Positions 1 to 11,726 of a stretch of DNA of 64,000 nucleotides are shown here, piece by piece. Positions within the stretch are counted from its first letter, which is position 1, and every line of letters begins with the position of its first letter. Origin of the DNA: Reticulascus tulasneorum (lineage: Eukaryota; Ascomycota; Sordariomycetes; Glomerellales; Reticulascaceae); the NCBI GenBank assembly GCA_001557505.1, contig LSAX01000002.1, forward strand, positions 558,001 to 622,000, in the 5' to 3' direction. Both the position numbers and the translations under genes were made by a program. The notes below the pieces were generated by a model. That model was not told where the DNA came from. It searched no databases and saw only the letters and a list, made by a program, of their open reading frames with translations.

Positions 1-165
1 ATGAGGAATCTAGGCCAGATCCGAGAATGGAGGTGAACAAGGAGTTTTGCAGTAGACTGTACAACACAGCATCTACTTTGACGCATTCGCCAGAGGGAAG
101 CAGATAGAGGAGTATGGGATACATTAACAAGCATATTCATCAATTCGGATCTTTATATTGGCGAT

Positions 166-879
166 CTATCTTTTAGCAATGACCCAGAGGAACCCAGCCT
201 CGGAATCATGGTCTTCTTTAATCTCCTGAAATGCCACCTCATATCCAGCATGCTTCAACTTCTCTAGCGTAGCATCTGCCCCCCAACCACTCCAGAACAT
301 CCAGCCTTTCTCATGCTCCAGCCATTTCTCCTGGACGATTCCCGGATCTGCGGCAGCCCCGAAGTTCGCAAGCAGGTAGCCACTAGGTCGCAGCCACTTG
401 GCAATCCTACTTAGCATCTCCGTCTGCTCGTCACGCGGCAGATGGATGATGCTGTAGATCCCCAGGACGGCATCGAACGACTGCGCCGGGAAGTCGAGGG
501 AGAGCATGTCGCCTTCAATAAAGCTAATGCGGTCCCCAGCCTCGGCAAAGGCTTGTCTTGCCACCGCCAGCTGGGTGCTGGATATGTCGTTGGCGACAAC
601 GGTGGTGTTGGGATGCGCTAGGAGTCTCCGAGCTATCGGGTCTCCAGCTCCGCATCCGAGCTCCAGCACCTTGAGAGGCTTGTCTTTGGGGAGCAGCTGG
701 AGCAATTTGTCTAGATAATCCAGACGATGGGAGGTGTGAGGGACAGTCCATGTGTTGTAGACTGGGGAAATGGCATCGTATGACTCCTTGATGCGTACTT
801 TAAGGTTCTCGGGTACCTGGTAATCCTCTTTGGAATCCATAGCTCGCTCTCGGGTCTCAATTGCGAGACGTCCGAACAC
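166..879 (-). CDS. class I SAM-dependent methyltransferase
   Basis: Single-exon gene of 237 aa. The sequence shows a class I methyltransferase fold: motif I VLELGCGAGDP near residues 71-81 for S-adenosylmethionine binding, an acidic motif (VVANDIS), a motif III-like EGDMLSLDFP and the following SFDAVLGIYS strand. The substrate cannot be told; small fungal proteins of this type include ubiE/Coq5-like and secondary-metabolite methyltransferases. No signal peptide or membrane segment is seen, so it is probably cytosolic. A second in-frame Met at residue 14 (start at 840) opens a more family-like N terminus (MDSKEDY) and may be the real start. It is divergent from the histidine-phosphatase gene at 1935. 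Confidence 0.85.
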   Translation of the reverse strand: MFGRLAIETRERAMDSKEDYQVPENLKVRIKESYDAISPVYNTWTVPHTSHRLDYLDKLLQLLPKDKPLKVLELGCGAGDPIARRLLAHPNTTVVANDISSTQLAVARQAFAEAGDRISFIEGDMLSLDFPAQSFDAVLGIYSIIHLPRDEQTEMLSRIAKWLRPSGYLLANFGAAADPGIVQEKWLEHEKGWMFWSGWGADATLEKLKHAGYEVAFQEIKEDHDSEAGFLWVIAKR

Positions 880-1934
880 GGGGCTCCGAGTCTCTAGCTT
901 TTAAATGGTAATTACGGGGTAGTCTGTCGGAGTTCCGTACCGGGAATTAATCACTTTTGAATGTTTGAGTATACAGAATCTCCCCGTTGGACGCAGAATA
1001 GAAGCACATTTATACAACAAAACATTCCTCGAATGTGTCATACTTGATTACTAGTAGCCTCGAAAGAAGTGTGAATCACACCGAAGACGCAATCGGAGGC
1101 TATACCTACTCGGCACAGAGGGTGTGGATCGATGCATCTACCGTCGCACTCTCGCCCCTCTTCCCCCACGTGCAGTGACGAAGTTTCGCAACTGGAGCCG
1201 CCTAATGCAAGCATAATCACATGTGCCGTCCAAATTCAATCACAACTTGGGCTGCTAGGACGCGCACCAAACAAATTGGGGGAACCCTGGGGAGCCTGGG
1301 ACGGGGACCATTGGCCGCCTGAGGCGCTCCTGGGGAATAATATACGATGGTTATGACCCCATTTCTGGTCACGCACGAGCAGCATCATTCGTCCCGGGGG
1401 CCGTCCCTCATATGGAGCCTTGGTTTCCTTCAACGCTCTCAGCTGCTACATACCTTACCTTACTGCATCATATCCCACCACCCCCGCAAAGCCGCTCCTT
1501 ATTGTGGAGTTATTATAGGTTCGACTCCCAATTATCCTCGGACTTTTGTGTGCATCGTTCCTCGGTGTCGCGGGTTTGCGATTTCGGTCGCACGAACCTC
1601 GTTCTTGCAAGACCGGGCTTGAACTCTAAGGTCTGGAACCTGACTTGAATTGCGAAGCATCATCTTCGTTTCCTGGGTTGGCAAGCTGGACGCTGCGACG
1701 TGTTTAGCTTGCTTCGCTAGGCGAAAGCTTAATCTCTCCCGACAACAAACAGCCGCCATCCCTAGTCGCGCTTGAGTGGTCCCAAAGCCCTACTCTTATT
1801 GACTCCCCAGAGATCCGCAGCCTATTTCTTTGTTCGCACCTCTAAACTCTACGCGAACCAGCGCAGGTGGTATCTGAGTTTCGGGCGTGGACCCGACTGC
1901 TGCAAGCGGGTATCGCCTTCTTGCCTGCATCAAA
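880..1934. other. intergenic, divergent promoter region
   Basis: Upstream region shared by the methyltransferase (minus strand) and the histidine-phosphatase gene (plus strand). Short open frames here overlap on both strands and show no family signal. I see no RNA gene or repeat. Confidence 0.6.
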
Positions 1935-4230
1935 ATGGGGCGCCTGCCCGCGTACATCTTCGTCGTCAGGTTCGTGGCTCCTTGTTTCTGGCATGCTGAG
2001 TTGGGTGTGCGGCATGGGGCAAGGCTGACTTGGCTACAGACACGGCGCCAGACTCGATGCCGCCGACAAGAACTGGCATCTCACCTCCCCGACACCCTAC
2101 GATCCTCCCTTGACTTACGGTGGTTGGCTGCAGTCGAAAGCCCTGGGAGCGAGGATAGGAAGCATTCTGAGACAGGCGGAACAAGAGTTGAATGGAGAAG
2201 TGAATGGAGAGAGTCGGCGAGATAGCTCGGGCTCTACTAAGAGGAAGCGCAGGCGGTTCAAGGTGGTCCTTCACAGCTCGCCGTTCTTACGATGCGTCCA
2301 GACGTCTGTGGCGATCAGTGCTGGCATTGCCCAAGCTCCGGCATCGTTGACTGCTCCTTTCGGCAGCCCGTTCGCGGCTGCCCAATCTCCAACCTCGAAT
2401 CCTAACATGTCTCCCTTCATGATGCCCATGGCGATGGCAGACGTCCTCGAGGTCGACCTATTATCCAACGATTCCAGTGGCAAGTCAATTCAGAAAGAGA
2501 AGGCGATTCAAAAGTCGGTCTTGCGGTTGGATGCGTTTCTGGGAGAGTGGCTGTCGCCGGAATACTTCGAGATGATCACGCCTCCTCCGGATTCAGCTCT
2601 GATGGTTGCCGGTGCAAAGGCAGACCTGCTGCGGAGGGAGGACTTGAACAGCTACCAGAAATTGAACGAATCGCACCATCATGCCGGTTCTATAGGACAT
2701 AGCCAACTATGGAATAGTCCCAAGATGGTACCCGTCGACAGGTCAGGCTCCGCAGACTCAAACGCCCCATCCCTTTCTGGCGGTCTTGACAATATCCCCG
2801 CCATGGCCAGCGTGTTTCCGAACAGAGATCGAGCGGGGAGCACCGCGAGCAATTCTAGCCAGAAAGTCCGGTTTGCTCTCCCAGAGGTTCCAACACCCGT
2901 CAAGGAGGGCTACATAGCGCCCACGCCCAACTACGCCATCTCGATGAGCGCCAAGATCCCAGACGGATTCGTGACGCATGCAAGAGATGCTTGCGTATCA
3001 GCGGATTATCAATGGGACTCCATGAAGGAATTGGGCTGGGGCGACGGGGGCAGCTTTGGCGAGGAGTGGACTGCGATGCATCGACGTTTTAGGAGCGGCG
3101 TTCAACACCTCGTAGACTGGTATGCGTCAGCCGAGAACCCTGCCGAGATCGCCACAAGGGCCGTCAAGACCACTGGCAATGTGGACACTGAATACGCAAT
3201 CGACGACGAGGAGGATGAGGACACCGAATCCGTGGTAATTATCGTCTCGCATGGAGCGGGCTGTAATGCCTTGATCGGTGCCATTACACATCAGCCAGCC
3301 CTGATGGACGTTGGAATGGCATCTCTGACAATGGCCGTCCGAAAACCCGAGAAGGTCAAGGAATGGAGCGGGCTAGCGCCAGTGATGGCGGGCGCGGACG
3401 CGGACGACGAAGCCTCTTCTCCTGCCTCAACCAAGGGAACGACCCCGATCTACCAAAGTTACGACCTTAAAATTTTCGCAAACACGGAGCACTTGAGGCC
3501 GACGACCGGGTCAATCACCGCGCTCTCGCGGGTTCCATCAAATCCGTCCCCCTCTAGTAGCCTCAACCCTGGGTCTCGCGGCCGTGTGGCCTCGACGAAT
3601 ACAAACTCCTATACGCCCGTCATGATGAACAGCTTCACGTACTCATCTGATCCCTCGGTCCTACCTGGCAGTCGAAGCACATCGGCAAATGCGAGCCTCG
3701 GAAGCATGCGCCGGGCCGCAAACGCCTCCTCTTATTCTCTTCCGCGGTCCCCGGGGATCAACACCAGCGGCATTGCAGCAGCTACTGGAACACCGGGGTT
3801 CTCCGCGTCTGGACTTTCAAGCTCGCCATCTGTGGGCCTATGGTCGCCGGCTACTTCTTCGAATCTGACTAGAAGCGAGGAAGTCGACGAGGATGGTGAT
3901 GACGACATGTTCCCGGACTTTGATAATAAGAAGAAGTTTGCAGCGATGCAATGGACAGAAAAGGCGCGAGAACCCGCCCCACCCCCGCCGAAGGCACGCG
4001 AGAGGAGAGAAGACGACTTCCCCGGGGTCGTTCTCAAAGCTCCGATTCGAATGAACCCCATCCAACGACCTGCGAGTGAGGATAACGAAAAGGATCAGGC
4101 CGACATTGGCCAGCTCTCTCTAAGCCCGACCGGATTGTGGGGAAGCGCAGGAGCGCTAGGCGAAGCGGAGAGGCCTGATAGGGATCTTAGCACGTCGAAG
4201 CAGAGGTTGGCAGTTAATGAGCCAGCTTAG
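1935..4230 (+). CDS. histidine phosphatase (phosphoglycerate mutase-like) superfamily protein
   Basis: Two exons, 1935-1969 and 2040-4230 (intron 1970-2039), give 741 aa. Splicing rebuilds the catalytic RHGARLD motif exactly at the junction: the Arg codon is split and His13 is the predicted phospho-acceptor. The partner motif SHGAG lies near residue 416 (H416), and SSPFLRCVQT matches the family's arginine loop. This is branch 1 of the superfamily, but the middle and C-terminal parts are long, Ser/Pro-rich and low complexity, far beyond a normal 200-250 aa mutase, so it is probably a regulatory phosphatase rather than a glycolytic enzyme. No signal peptide is seen. The start is chosen because it is the only ATG that yields the RHG motif. 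Confidence 0.85.
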
Positions 4231-4901
4231 CCGGACTAGCTATGTGGTGCAGGATACATAGGGAGTATGAACTCTCGAATTATGGCCGGACGGGTTGCCG
4301 GCCAGGGAATAGGCATGGTACAGCATCTCTACTTTTAGTCTGCATGGCGTTTGGGAAAAGGGGAAGGCTCTTTCTTGTCTTTGGTGCCAGTACTCAGTGA
4401 GGGACATCATTAGCTTTGGCTGCGGATGCGAAAAAGTGCTTCTGTTATAGCGAGCTGGCATGTGGACTATGATATCAAAAATCCCCCAATCAACGATAAT
4501 GAACTTCGGTTTGGACATGACCTTCTTCAGTGTTATAGTGCAGAGATGCTAGGACCAAATCGTCTTCGTGTGCGGCGGATGAGAAGATAGATCGTATTCA
4601 TGTTCCAAGGTTCTCGCAGTCGTATTCTCAGGTCCATGGACAAGGTACTGCTTAGGTAAGTCATTTATTTAGTATTCAATTTGGGGAACGATGTGGTCCG
4701 TGCACGAGGATCGAAGGCTCCATCTGCTATTCTATCCCATGCATTTGTAACCATTTGTCAAGGGTCCTGCCACGATCATCAGCATCCCACCCCTTGAACC
4801 TCCAACCCATTCTCTTCTGCCTTTCCTTCAGACATTCCTTTAACTTACGGTTCATTTGTCTCACTACCGCCTACGCTGCTGTCACAAATAATTTTGCTAT
4901 T
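4231..4901. other. intergenic
   Basis: 3' region of the phosphatase gene and promoter of GPI8. An in-frame upstream Met at 4755 extends the GPI8 frame but reads as a non-secretory leader, so I treat it as 5' UTR. Nothing else is recognised. Confidence 0.55.
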
Positions 4902-6119
4902 ATGAAGCTCTCCAAAGTTCTCCAACTGCCGGTGCTTCTGGCCAGCGCGATGCTCGCCCCAGCGGTCCTGGCAGAGCACACCAGCAATTGGGCCGTCCTG
5001 GTCTGCACGTCGCGATTCTGGTTCAACTACCGCCATCTGGCCAATGTGCTCTCGATATACCGAACCGTAAAGCGCCTAGGTATACCCGATTCCCAGATCA
5101 TTCTTATGCTGCCCGACGACATGGCCTGCAACCCGCGAAACGCCTTCCCGGGAACTGTGTATAGTAACTCAGATCGCGCCGTCGACCTGTACGGCGACAA
5201 CATCGAGGTGGACTATCGCGGCTACGAGGTCACTGTGGAGAACTTCATCCGATTGCTGACGGATCGCGTGGGCGCTGAGATGCCGAGGAGCAAGCGGTTG
5301 TTGACGGACGATCGGAGCAATATCTTGGTGTATATGACTGGCCATGGCGGGAACGAGTTTTTGAAGTTCCAGGATGCGGAGGAGATTGGGGCGTTTGATC
5401 TGGCGGACGCCTTTGAGCAGATGTGGGAAAAGAAGAGGTTAGTGCCCACATTGCGCTGCGACTACAAGTCGTTGTACTAACACTGATGCGACAGGTATCA
5501 CGAGATCCTCTTCATGATCGACACCTGCCAGGCAAACACGATGTACAGCAAACTCTACTCCCCAAATATCATCGCAACTGGCTCTTCCGAGCTTGACCAA
5601 TCCTCCTACTCTCACCACGCCGACAACGACGTTGGCGTCGCGGTCATCGATCGCTTTACCTACTATAACCTCGAATTCCTCGAGTCCCAGGTTGGCGATC
5701 TCTCCAGCAAGAAGACAGTGGGCGATCTCTTCGATAGCTACGACTTCGAGAAGATCCACTCCAACCCTGGCGTGCGGTACGATCTCTTCCCTGGCGGCTC
5801 AGACGCAGCCCGCAGCAGGCTAGTGACGGATTTCTTCGGCAACGTGCAGAACGTCGAGGTTGATTCTGCCAAGGGGCTGGTGCTAGAAGAGGAGTTGTTG
5901 GAGTTGAGCAAGACGATTGCGGCGTTGCGGACGAGGGCGGACGAGATTGAGGTCAAGGGGAATGGGACGGGGGAGAAGCTGGTGAATGCTACAAGGCATG
6001 TTGCTAAGCCTCTGACGGATGAGAATTGGTGGACGAAGAAGATCTATGGCGCTACGGCTCTGGCCGGGTGTGCTTTGCTCTGGGGACTTGGTTCTTACCT
6101 CGAGTCGCCGACGGCTTAA
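4902..6119 (+). CDS. gpi8: GPI-anchor transamidase catalytic subunit (GPI8/PIG-K, peptidase C13)
   Basis: Exons 4902-5437 and 5495-6119 (intron of 57 bp with a TACTAAC branch point) give 386 aa. It is the cysteine protease-like subunit of the ER GPI transamidase, which removes the C-terminal signal of precursors and attaches the GPI anchor. Visible features are an N-terminal signal peptide ending near LAPAVLA, the conserved block [17 protein letters not shown], catalytic His148 in TGHGG and catalytic Cys190 in MIDTCQA. The 42-residue His-Cys spacing equals that of yeast Gpi8. A C-terminal hydrophobic segment ([15 protein letters not shown]) fits a single membrane anchor. The start at 4902 is chosen because it places the signal peptide at the N terminus. 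Length fits the family (about 390-410 aa). Confidence 0.96.
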
Positions 6120-7011
6120 GGCGCCCGCGACGAGCGAACTCACCTTTTCTGTTCTGCTTTTCCTTTTACTTCAGACCACCACCACCGGCTCTTGAACAAG
6201 GTTTGTTTAGCATTTGCATTGGTCGTGCTGTCTCCATCAAATAGCGAGCGCGAGTTGGCGTCTGGAACATGAATTTCGCACGTAGGATTAGCCGTAGTAT
6301 TGCCGGCTGTACATATTATCGCATAGCTCTCATCAAAGCTTAACTGAAGCATCACCCATTCCCTCTTGATGACCAGTCGGAATTCCAAGGCAAACCGGCC
6401 GTGGTTCGTTTGCGGCCCACATGGAAACCTGCACACCCCCAGATGTATTTCCATCATGCAGAAGCTCAAGGTCAGTGCATTTCCATCAGGTACCATCTCG
6501 GTTGGCACTGCACTTCAGTTTGTCATCATGTAACCCTGCAAAGGCACTTTGTTCGGTTCTTGATATTCCCTACCATTCCTGCCTACTTGAATATGAGTTT
6601 GCCTAGCGCGGGTGAAGTTCTATTGAAATCGAACCATAGAACGCTCTAGGCTTCTCGTATGATTGACCTTCCTGGGCTTGCTCTTGATTCGTCTACTCTC
6701 GCATCCAAATCTTACCACTATTTCTCAAGTGAGAGAGGTCATATTGTTATTTCTATTCCAAACCTGCGTCAGAGATCACTGCTTTTGGATGGGATGTGTT
6801 TGATGAGGCCCCCGCTTCTTCCGGAAGCTATTCCGTGGCAGATAACCCAGGCGATTTGTGGCAAAGCCTGAGCAGTGGGGTGAAGGTTAGAGCTGGTATA
6901 TCCAAATAAAATCTCACCATGCGAGATAGATGAACACCAGCACGGCTTGGTGCACCACTTAACTCTACTCAAGATCACAAAATATATCAAACTCACGAGG
7001 TTTTCATACAG
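6120..7011. other. intergenic with a coding-like fragment
   Basis: Between GPI8 and the TFIIIC subunit. On the plus strand an open stretch at about 6737-6908 ends in TAA and reads like protein (contains GWDVFDEAPASSGSY and DNPGDLWQSLSSG). A short ATG frame at about 6458 (MQKLKVSAFPSG) could be an earlier exon. I could not close a convincing gene. A polypyrimidine-like acceptor at 7005-7011 opens the TFIIIC frame. Confidence 0.4.
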
Positions 7012-9242
7012 ATACCACCGTTGAAGACTATCCCTCTCAAGTCTCGGCCACTGACAACTCATTCTATCGCCCTCTCTTGCGATGGGGAGCTCGCTGTCGC
7101 AGCCGACGATTCTCTCCACGTCTTCCTCCCGCAATTCCCGACCCAAGATGAAGATGATGAGGTACCAACTCATGTAACTGATGGGGCAATCGCCGAGGAG
7201 AATCCAGAAGGGGGTGTATCGACGCGCCAGCAGTATTACACGAACATTCTTCGTTTCCTCATGGTCGGAAAGCTGGATCCACGGATGAATATCAACCTCT
7301 TCCAAGCCGCTGGCATGGCCCTCCCGGATGAAGCTATAGACGGACAGTTCTCCGGGGCTGGTGGGAGTGTCATCACTGGGTTTGGAGCAGGGTTGAACCA
7401 AATTGTTGCGGTGGAATGGTCGCCGAACGGCCTAGGCTACAATCTTCGACCAATTTTGGCAGTCATGCTCACCACTGGCGAGGTGATGGTGTATGGCGAG
7501 CATCACAGCAACTTGTCTAAGCTTGATCTTGGGGCAAGGACGCGAAGCTTTAATTCTTGGAAGATATTATGGGGAGTTGGTACGATTCTACCTATCCCTG
7601 ATGCTTCGAGAAAGCGTGGATATCACCTTCCAAGGGATAAGATCAGATCCTTTTCGTGGGCGAAGAAGATCGACACAGGAAGGGGTCTGCTTGCGTATGT
7701 GTCGGATCAGGAGGAGATTGTCATCCTAACTGTACAGCATTTCAAGAAGAGTCTTGGCAAGGAGTCACTTTCAACCAGTCCAGCAGTCTGGAAGGTAGAA
7801 GAAGCAGCACGGTTTAAAGGGACAGGACCGCATCCCACGCTCAGCGTATGTCAAACCCTATCTATCAGCGTGACAGTATTGACTGGACTAGGTCATGGAT
7901 CCGGACTTCGTGCCGCACAAATCCGCCTTTTCATTAAAATGGAGCCCGTGGCTTGTGTCTGAGGGCTTCCAGACATCGATAATCGCGTACACTACCAGGA
8001 GTTACGTTGGATTGCGCCGCGTGACAATACCAACCAGCTGGGAGCGAGGTGAAAGCATCAAGATCCATGTCGAGAAATGGGATACTCTAGGTATATGCAT
8101 CAGCCTTCTGACGGATTCTTTTGTCGAGTGGGAAGATGCAATCTGGACCGTCGGCGATGCCAAGGTCTGCCGAGGCGTAATTGCGACGCCGTTTAACGCC
8201 AAGCCTTTCCAGGTTGCGATGAATAGTCCGGCAGCCGAGGCAATGAAGCAACATCCTACGCATGAGTGCAAGACCACTTATCCTGATGACGATGAATCAG
8301 CGGGTTCCACAAATCCAATCACGAGTATGTATTGCCATCAAAAGTACCCAGTGCTCATGAGCTGATTAGTCTTCAGGTCTCATAATACACCCTCCAGATC
8401 TTCTCAAACAGACCAAAATCCCGACCTTTTCGATAGTTCGGCTCTCCGCAACTGCCGCAAACCATAATTGGTACCAAACGAACGCCAGTCTACCACAGAA
8501 CCCCGAGATCGGTGGATATGTAAACCCCCAATGGGTCGAATCCATCAGCGCACTGACCAAGTTGTCCGTTCCGGTGTCCATGATGACCGGCGGCATGGAT
8601 TCCGATAACGAAGAGGAAGAAGACTCGGATGAGGATTTCGACCTACCTGAAGAAGCAGGCGAGCAGATCCATCCGTACCGGTTCCGCATCTGGGGCATGA
8701 CGTCCAGCCCTGGTGGTGGAATGAGCGCAGCTCTGGTTTCCCAGCATAGCTCAGTGCAGGTCGAACGAGCGGCGAAGACAAAAGTCATGTTCGGTTGGAA
8801 TACAGTTGCCAGAGAAGGTGACGAGAAACCGGTTGGCCACAACATGACCACGGAGGGTAAGCTGTGGGAATGGATGTACGGCGCCGGCGCCCCGGTCCTT
8901 GGTACAATGGGCCAGGCGCCCCATAACCAAACGGGACACGAGCCGCTGCGCGAGCAGTTCAAGTCAGTCATTCCCACACAGCGGTGTGTATTTTGCAAAG
9001 AAGAACTCAGGGACCTTGGCCGGGAAACGGAGTGCGAGAATAACCACACCTTCGCGACATGCGCGGCTACGGGGCTGGCGATCCTGGCGCCTGGGATCTC
9101 GCGCGCCTGCGCCGTGTGTGGACTGCGGTGCCTTGTGGCTGCAAAGCTTGAGGAGATCGCGCGGGATTGTCTCGAAGATGGGACTAAGGTTCAGGCGAGC
9201 GGGGAGGTCTGCGGAGGTTGCGGTGGGAAATTCATGGTATGA
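7012..9242 (+). CDS. transcription factor IIIC delta-type subunit with zinc finger (GTF3C4/TFIIIC90-like), 5' end uncertain
   Basis: Exons 7012-7845, 7892-8324 and 8377-9242 join in frame. The N-terminal half (PLTTHSIALSCDGELAVAA, then EWSPNG and LKWSPW blocks) is a WD-like beta-propeller, as in the TFIIIC delta N-terminal domain. An acidic stretch (about 8592-8655) follows. The C terminus is a treble-clef zinc domain with CVFC, CENNHTFATC, CAVCGLRC and CGGCGG ligand clusters, the signature of the TFIIIC zinc finger family. The protein is part of the RNA polymerase III factor TFIIIC that binds tRNA gene promoters. No in-frame ATG lies just upstream of 7012. A CATACAG acceptor at 7011 suggests a missing short first exon, so the true start is unresolved. 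Confidence 0.8.
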
Positions 9243-10022
9243 AGATTGGGACTCCCAAGTCATGAACCTGTTGGTCCATCTTGCTGTGTAAAGACACTTG
9301 CAGCCCCGAAAAATGCAGGCAAAGTAGGACAGGTAAGTCACGGCCTCCGTCTTCTCTTTGACATGGAGAATTGCACTCTGAATGTCTAAATTTTACAGCA
9401 CCGCAGAATACCAAGTGGCGCACCTCACCAGATAATTGGCCTATAGTACATAAATGATAGATCCCGTCTGTCCCTGCTTCTCCCCATCTCGCCAAGCTAT
9501 GGACTCCTCAAAAGTGGACGTTGGTGGAAAACAGTGGTGGCCCGTGCATATCACCCACATGGCGGCCCTGTCTAGCGTGTGATAGCAGCCGCGCGCTAAA
9601 CCCCAGCCCTTCAATGATCCCCCGCGTGCATGCATGGGTCGCGTCTCCTTTTTCGCTGCAAATTCCCATGTTTGCTTCTCATTTTTCAGAAACGTCTCAT
9701 TCTGCCATCGGGAGGGCTTCAACTGACTGGAGCTTCGCTCACGACAGCCAGGTGTATGCGAAGTGCTGTCTCATATGGTTGGGCTGTGTCTCTGCTATCA
9801 TAGCTCTGGCTCCACTACCGCCAAACTCAAGAGACGCCGGCTCTGCTGGCTCCCGACCTGACAATGGAAGGAATACCATACCAGTCGTAAATCACTTAAC
9901 TATTGCCTCCATTCTATCAGTTGGAACCCCCAAGTTCGGCTCATCTACCAGTTTCAATCAAGCTGGCAACCTCCTTCCCGTCACGCAAATCGACCAATCT
10001 TTGCTTACTGGTAGCCAGGTTC
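9243..10022. other. intergenic
   Basis: 3' side of the TFIIIC gene and promoter of the BTB gene. Open frames are short and mutually overlapping; nothing recognised. Confidence 0.55.
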
Positions 10023-11138
10023 ATGGCCTCCAAGCCATTCCGCTTCTTAGTTGGACCTGAGAAAAAGGAATTTTACGTGCACAAGGCCTTGGTTGCACAG
10101 CTATCCCCTGCTCTCGACATTCTTGTCAATGGGCAGATGAAAGAAGCTGTCCAGGAATGCGTCGAGTGGGACGATCTTGATCCAGACACCTTCACTCGGT
10201 TTGCTCAGTTTGCCTATACCAGGAACTACGTTCCGGCAGAGCCTGAGATTCTTCTGAGTTCGGAAAACATTGGTACCGAGGAGTCCTTAACTCCACCGCA
10301 GCTAGCAATGCCCAGAAAACGGAAAAGGGAACCGGAGTACGACGAATCAGATTCCGACGAGAGTGACAGTGAAAGCGACGACTATTCTTCAGACGGTTCC
10401 AGCGATGTAAGCAGCGAGAATAACTATGAGTTTGCTGGTGGTGACGGTGACGGTGTCAACAATGCTCCTTCAAATAATTCAAACCCTACAATCCAACCGA
10501 AACCGCCGGAGGCAAACCATCAGCTCCCCGATATCTCATTTCAGCTACCCTACTCTCTGAAATCCTTCGCACTTGCGTGGATTAACCATTGCCCGCACTC
10601 AAGTAAACCCCTTCATGCCAAGACCATCCATCGCAGACAACCTCGTGTCGAGGCGTCCGAAGACACAAAACCACTACCTCAGTCTACGTACAGATTAATG
10701 GTTTCCTTTAAGAACCTGAGAGACAGCCACTTCCAGATTCCCTGCGTTGGAGAGATCTGCCGTCACGTTACTTTAAATGATAGTTGGCAGCCTCGTCCTA
10801 ACACCGAACAATGCGAAAGTTATGAAGAGGTGTTCCTCAGCCACGCCAAGCTGTACGTTTTAGGAGACAAGTACGGCATCCCAGAATTGCGTTATACGTC
10901 CATATTTCGGCTGCACAAGGCCCTTATCAGCTTCACATTGTTTCTCGAGCGTATTTCAGACCTGGTGGTACTGGTGCGGTTTGTGTACGACAACTCTACA
11001 TCTGATGACTGGATTCGACAGCTGATCGCGCATTACATGGCATGCGTCATTGACGGCATCAAAGACGATGAGAACTTCAAAGACCTTCTGCGGGAAGGCG
11101 GAGACTTTCCAATTGATTTGATCAAATGGATGCCCTAA
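10023..11138 (+). CDS. BTB/POZ domain protein
   Basis: Single-exon gene of 371 aa. Residues about 5-85 form a BTB/POZ domain in the fungal style: FRFLVGPEKKEFYVHKALVA (strand plus the conserved His-Lys), LSPALDILVNG, a central WDDLDPDTFTRFAQFAYTRNY, which matches the 'D..TF..f..fiYt..y' core. A polyacidic Ser-rich linker follows (about residues 100-150, DESDSDESDSES), preceded by a possible basic nuclear signal RKRKRE. The C-terminal part resembles the usual fungal helical extension (LYVLGDKYGIPELR, a conserved phrase in this group). BTB domains mediate dimerisation or Cullin-3 binding; the partner here is unknown. An upstream in-frame Met at 9903 exists, but the BTB domain begins right after the ATG at 10023. 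Confidence 0.85.
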   Translation: MASKPFRFLVGPEKKEFYVHKALVAQLSPALDILVNGQMKEAVQECVEWDDLDPDTFTRFAQFAYTRNYVPAEPEILLSSENIGTEESLTPPQLAMPRKRKREPEYDESDSDESDSESDDYSSDGSSDVSSENNYEFAGGDGDGVNNAPSNNSNPTIQPKPPEANHQLPDISFQLPYSLKSFALAWINHCPHSSKPLHAKTIHRRQPRVEASEDTKPLPQSTYRLMVSFKNLRDSHFQIPCVGEICRHVTLNDSWQPRPNTEQCESYEEVFLSHAKLYVLGDKYGIPELRYTSIFRLHKALISFTLFLERISDLVVLVRFVYDNSTSDDWIRQLIAHYMACVIDGIKDDENFKDLLREGGDFPIDLIKWMP

Positions 11139-11726
11139 TGGAAATCAATCTGTCGACGTCTGTGGACCTGGAATCGCATCTCTGAGCCCTGTGTTCTAAA
11201 TGCCCAGGCACACCACATCATCTTACGCGGATAAGGGGGAGGACGTGACTGGCAGCGTGTGAATTCACGGCGCAACATGATTCGCGTTGGGATTAAACCC
11301 AGTCGGACCTTGCCAGTTACGTATGCAGTGCCAACCTTTAGCTGGTGCTCAACTGAATTTGCATTGAAATCGCCTGATAGTGACTATTGCAGGGAATAAA
11401 AAACTTACTGAGGTCAACATTTCGACAACCTTCGTCACTCTAAGAGCAGTCTGCAAGTCCCAAGACAACAAATTTTCGGTTGTGCCAGGACCAAGCTTTT
11501 TATTGTGCGAACAAATCCTATGAAGATTCTACCGCCTTTTCTTCATAGATCTCTGGGAAATTTCTCCCATGTTTTCCGTTGCTCGATAATGCGTACGCAT
11601 CCCACATCAGAAACCCATAATTAGTTAATACAGAGTCGCAACAACCCACAGCTCTTATAGCCCTAACCCCCGTCTAGTTCACTCTCGCATTATCTGATTC
11701 TTGCCATCCAACTACTGGATCGTCAT
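11139..11726. other. intergenic (convergent 3' ends)
   Basis: Lies between the 3' ends of the BTB gene (plus) and the small secreted protein gene (minus). No gene, tRNA or repeat seen. Confidence 0.55.

Noticed and set aside
1518..1545. T-loop-like GGTTCGACTCC suggesting a tRNA gene
   Set aside because: The flanking bases do not form a T stem, and no D or anticodon arm could be found.
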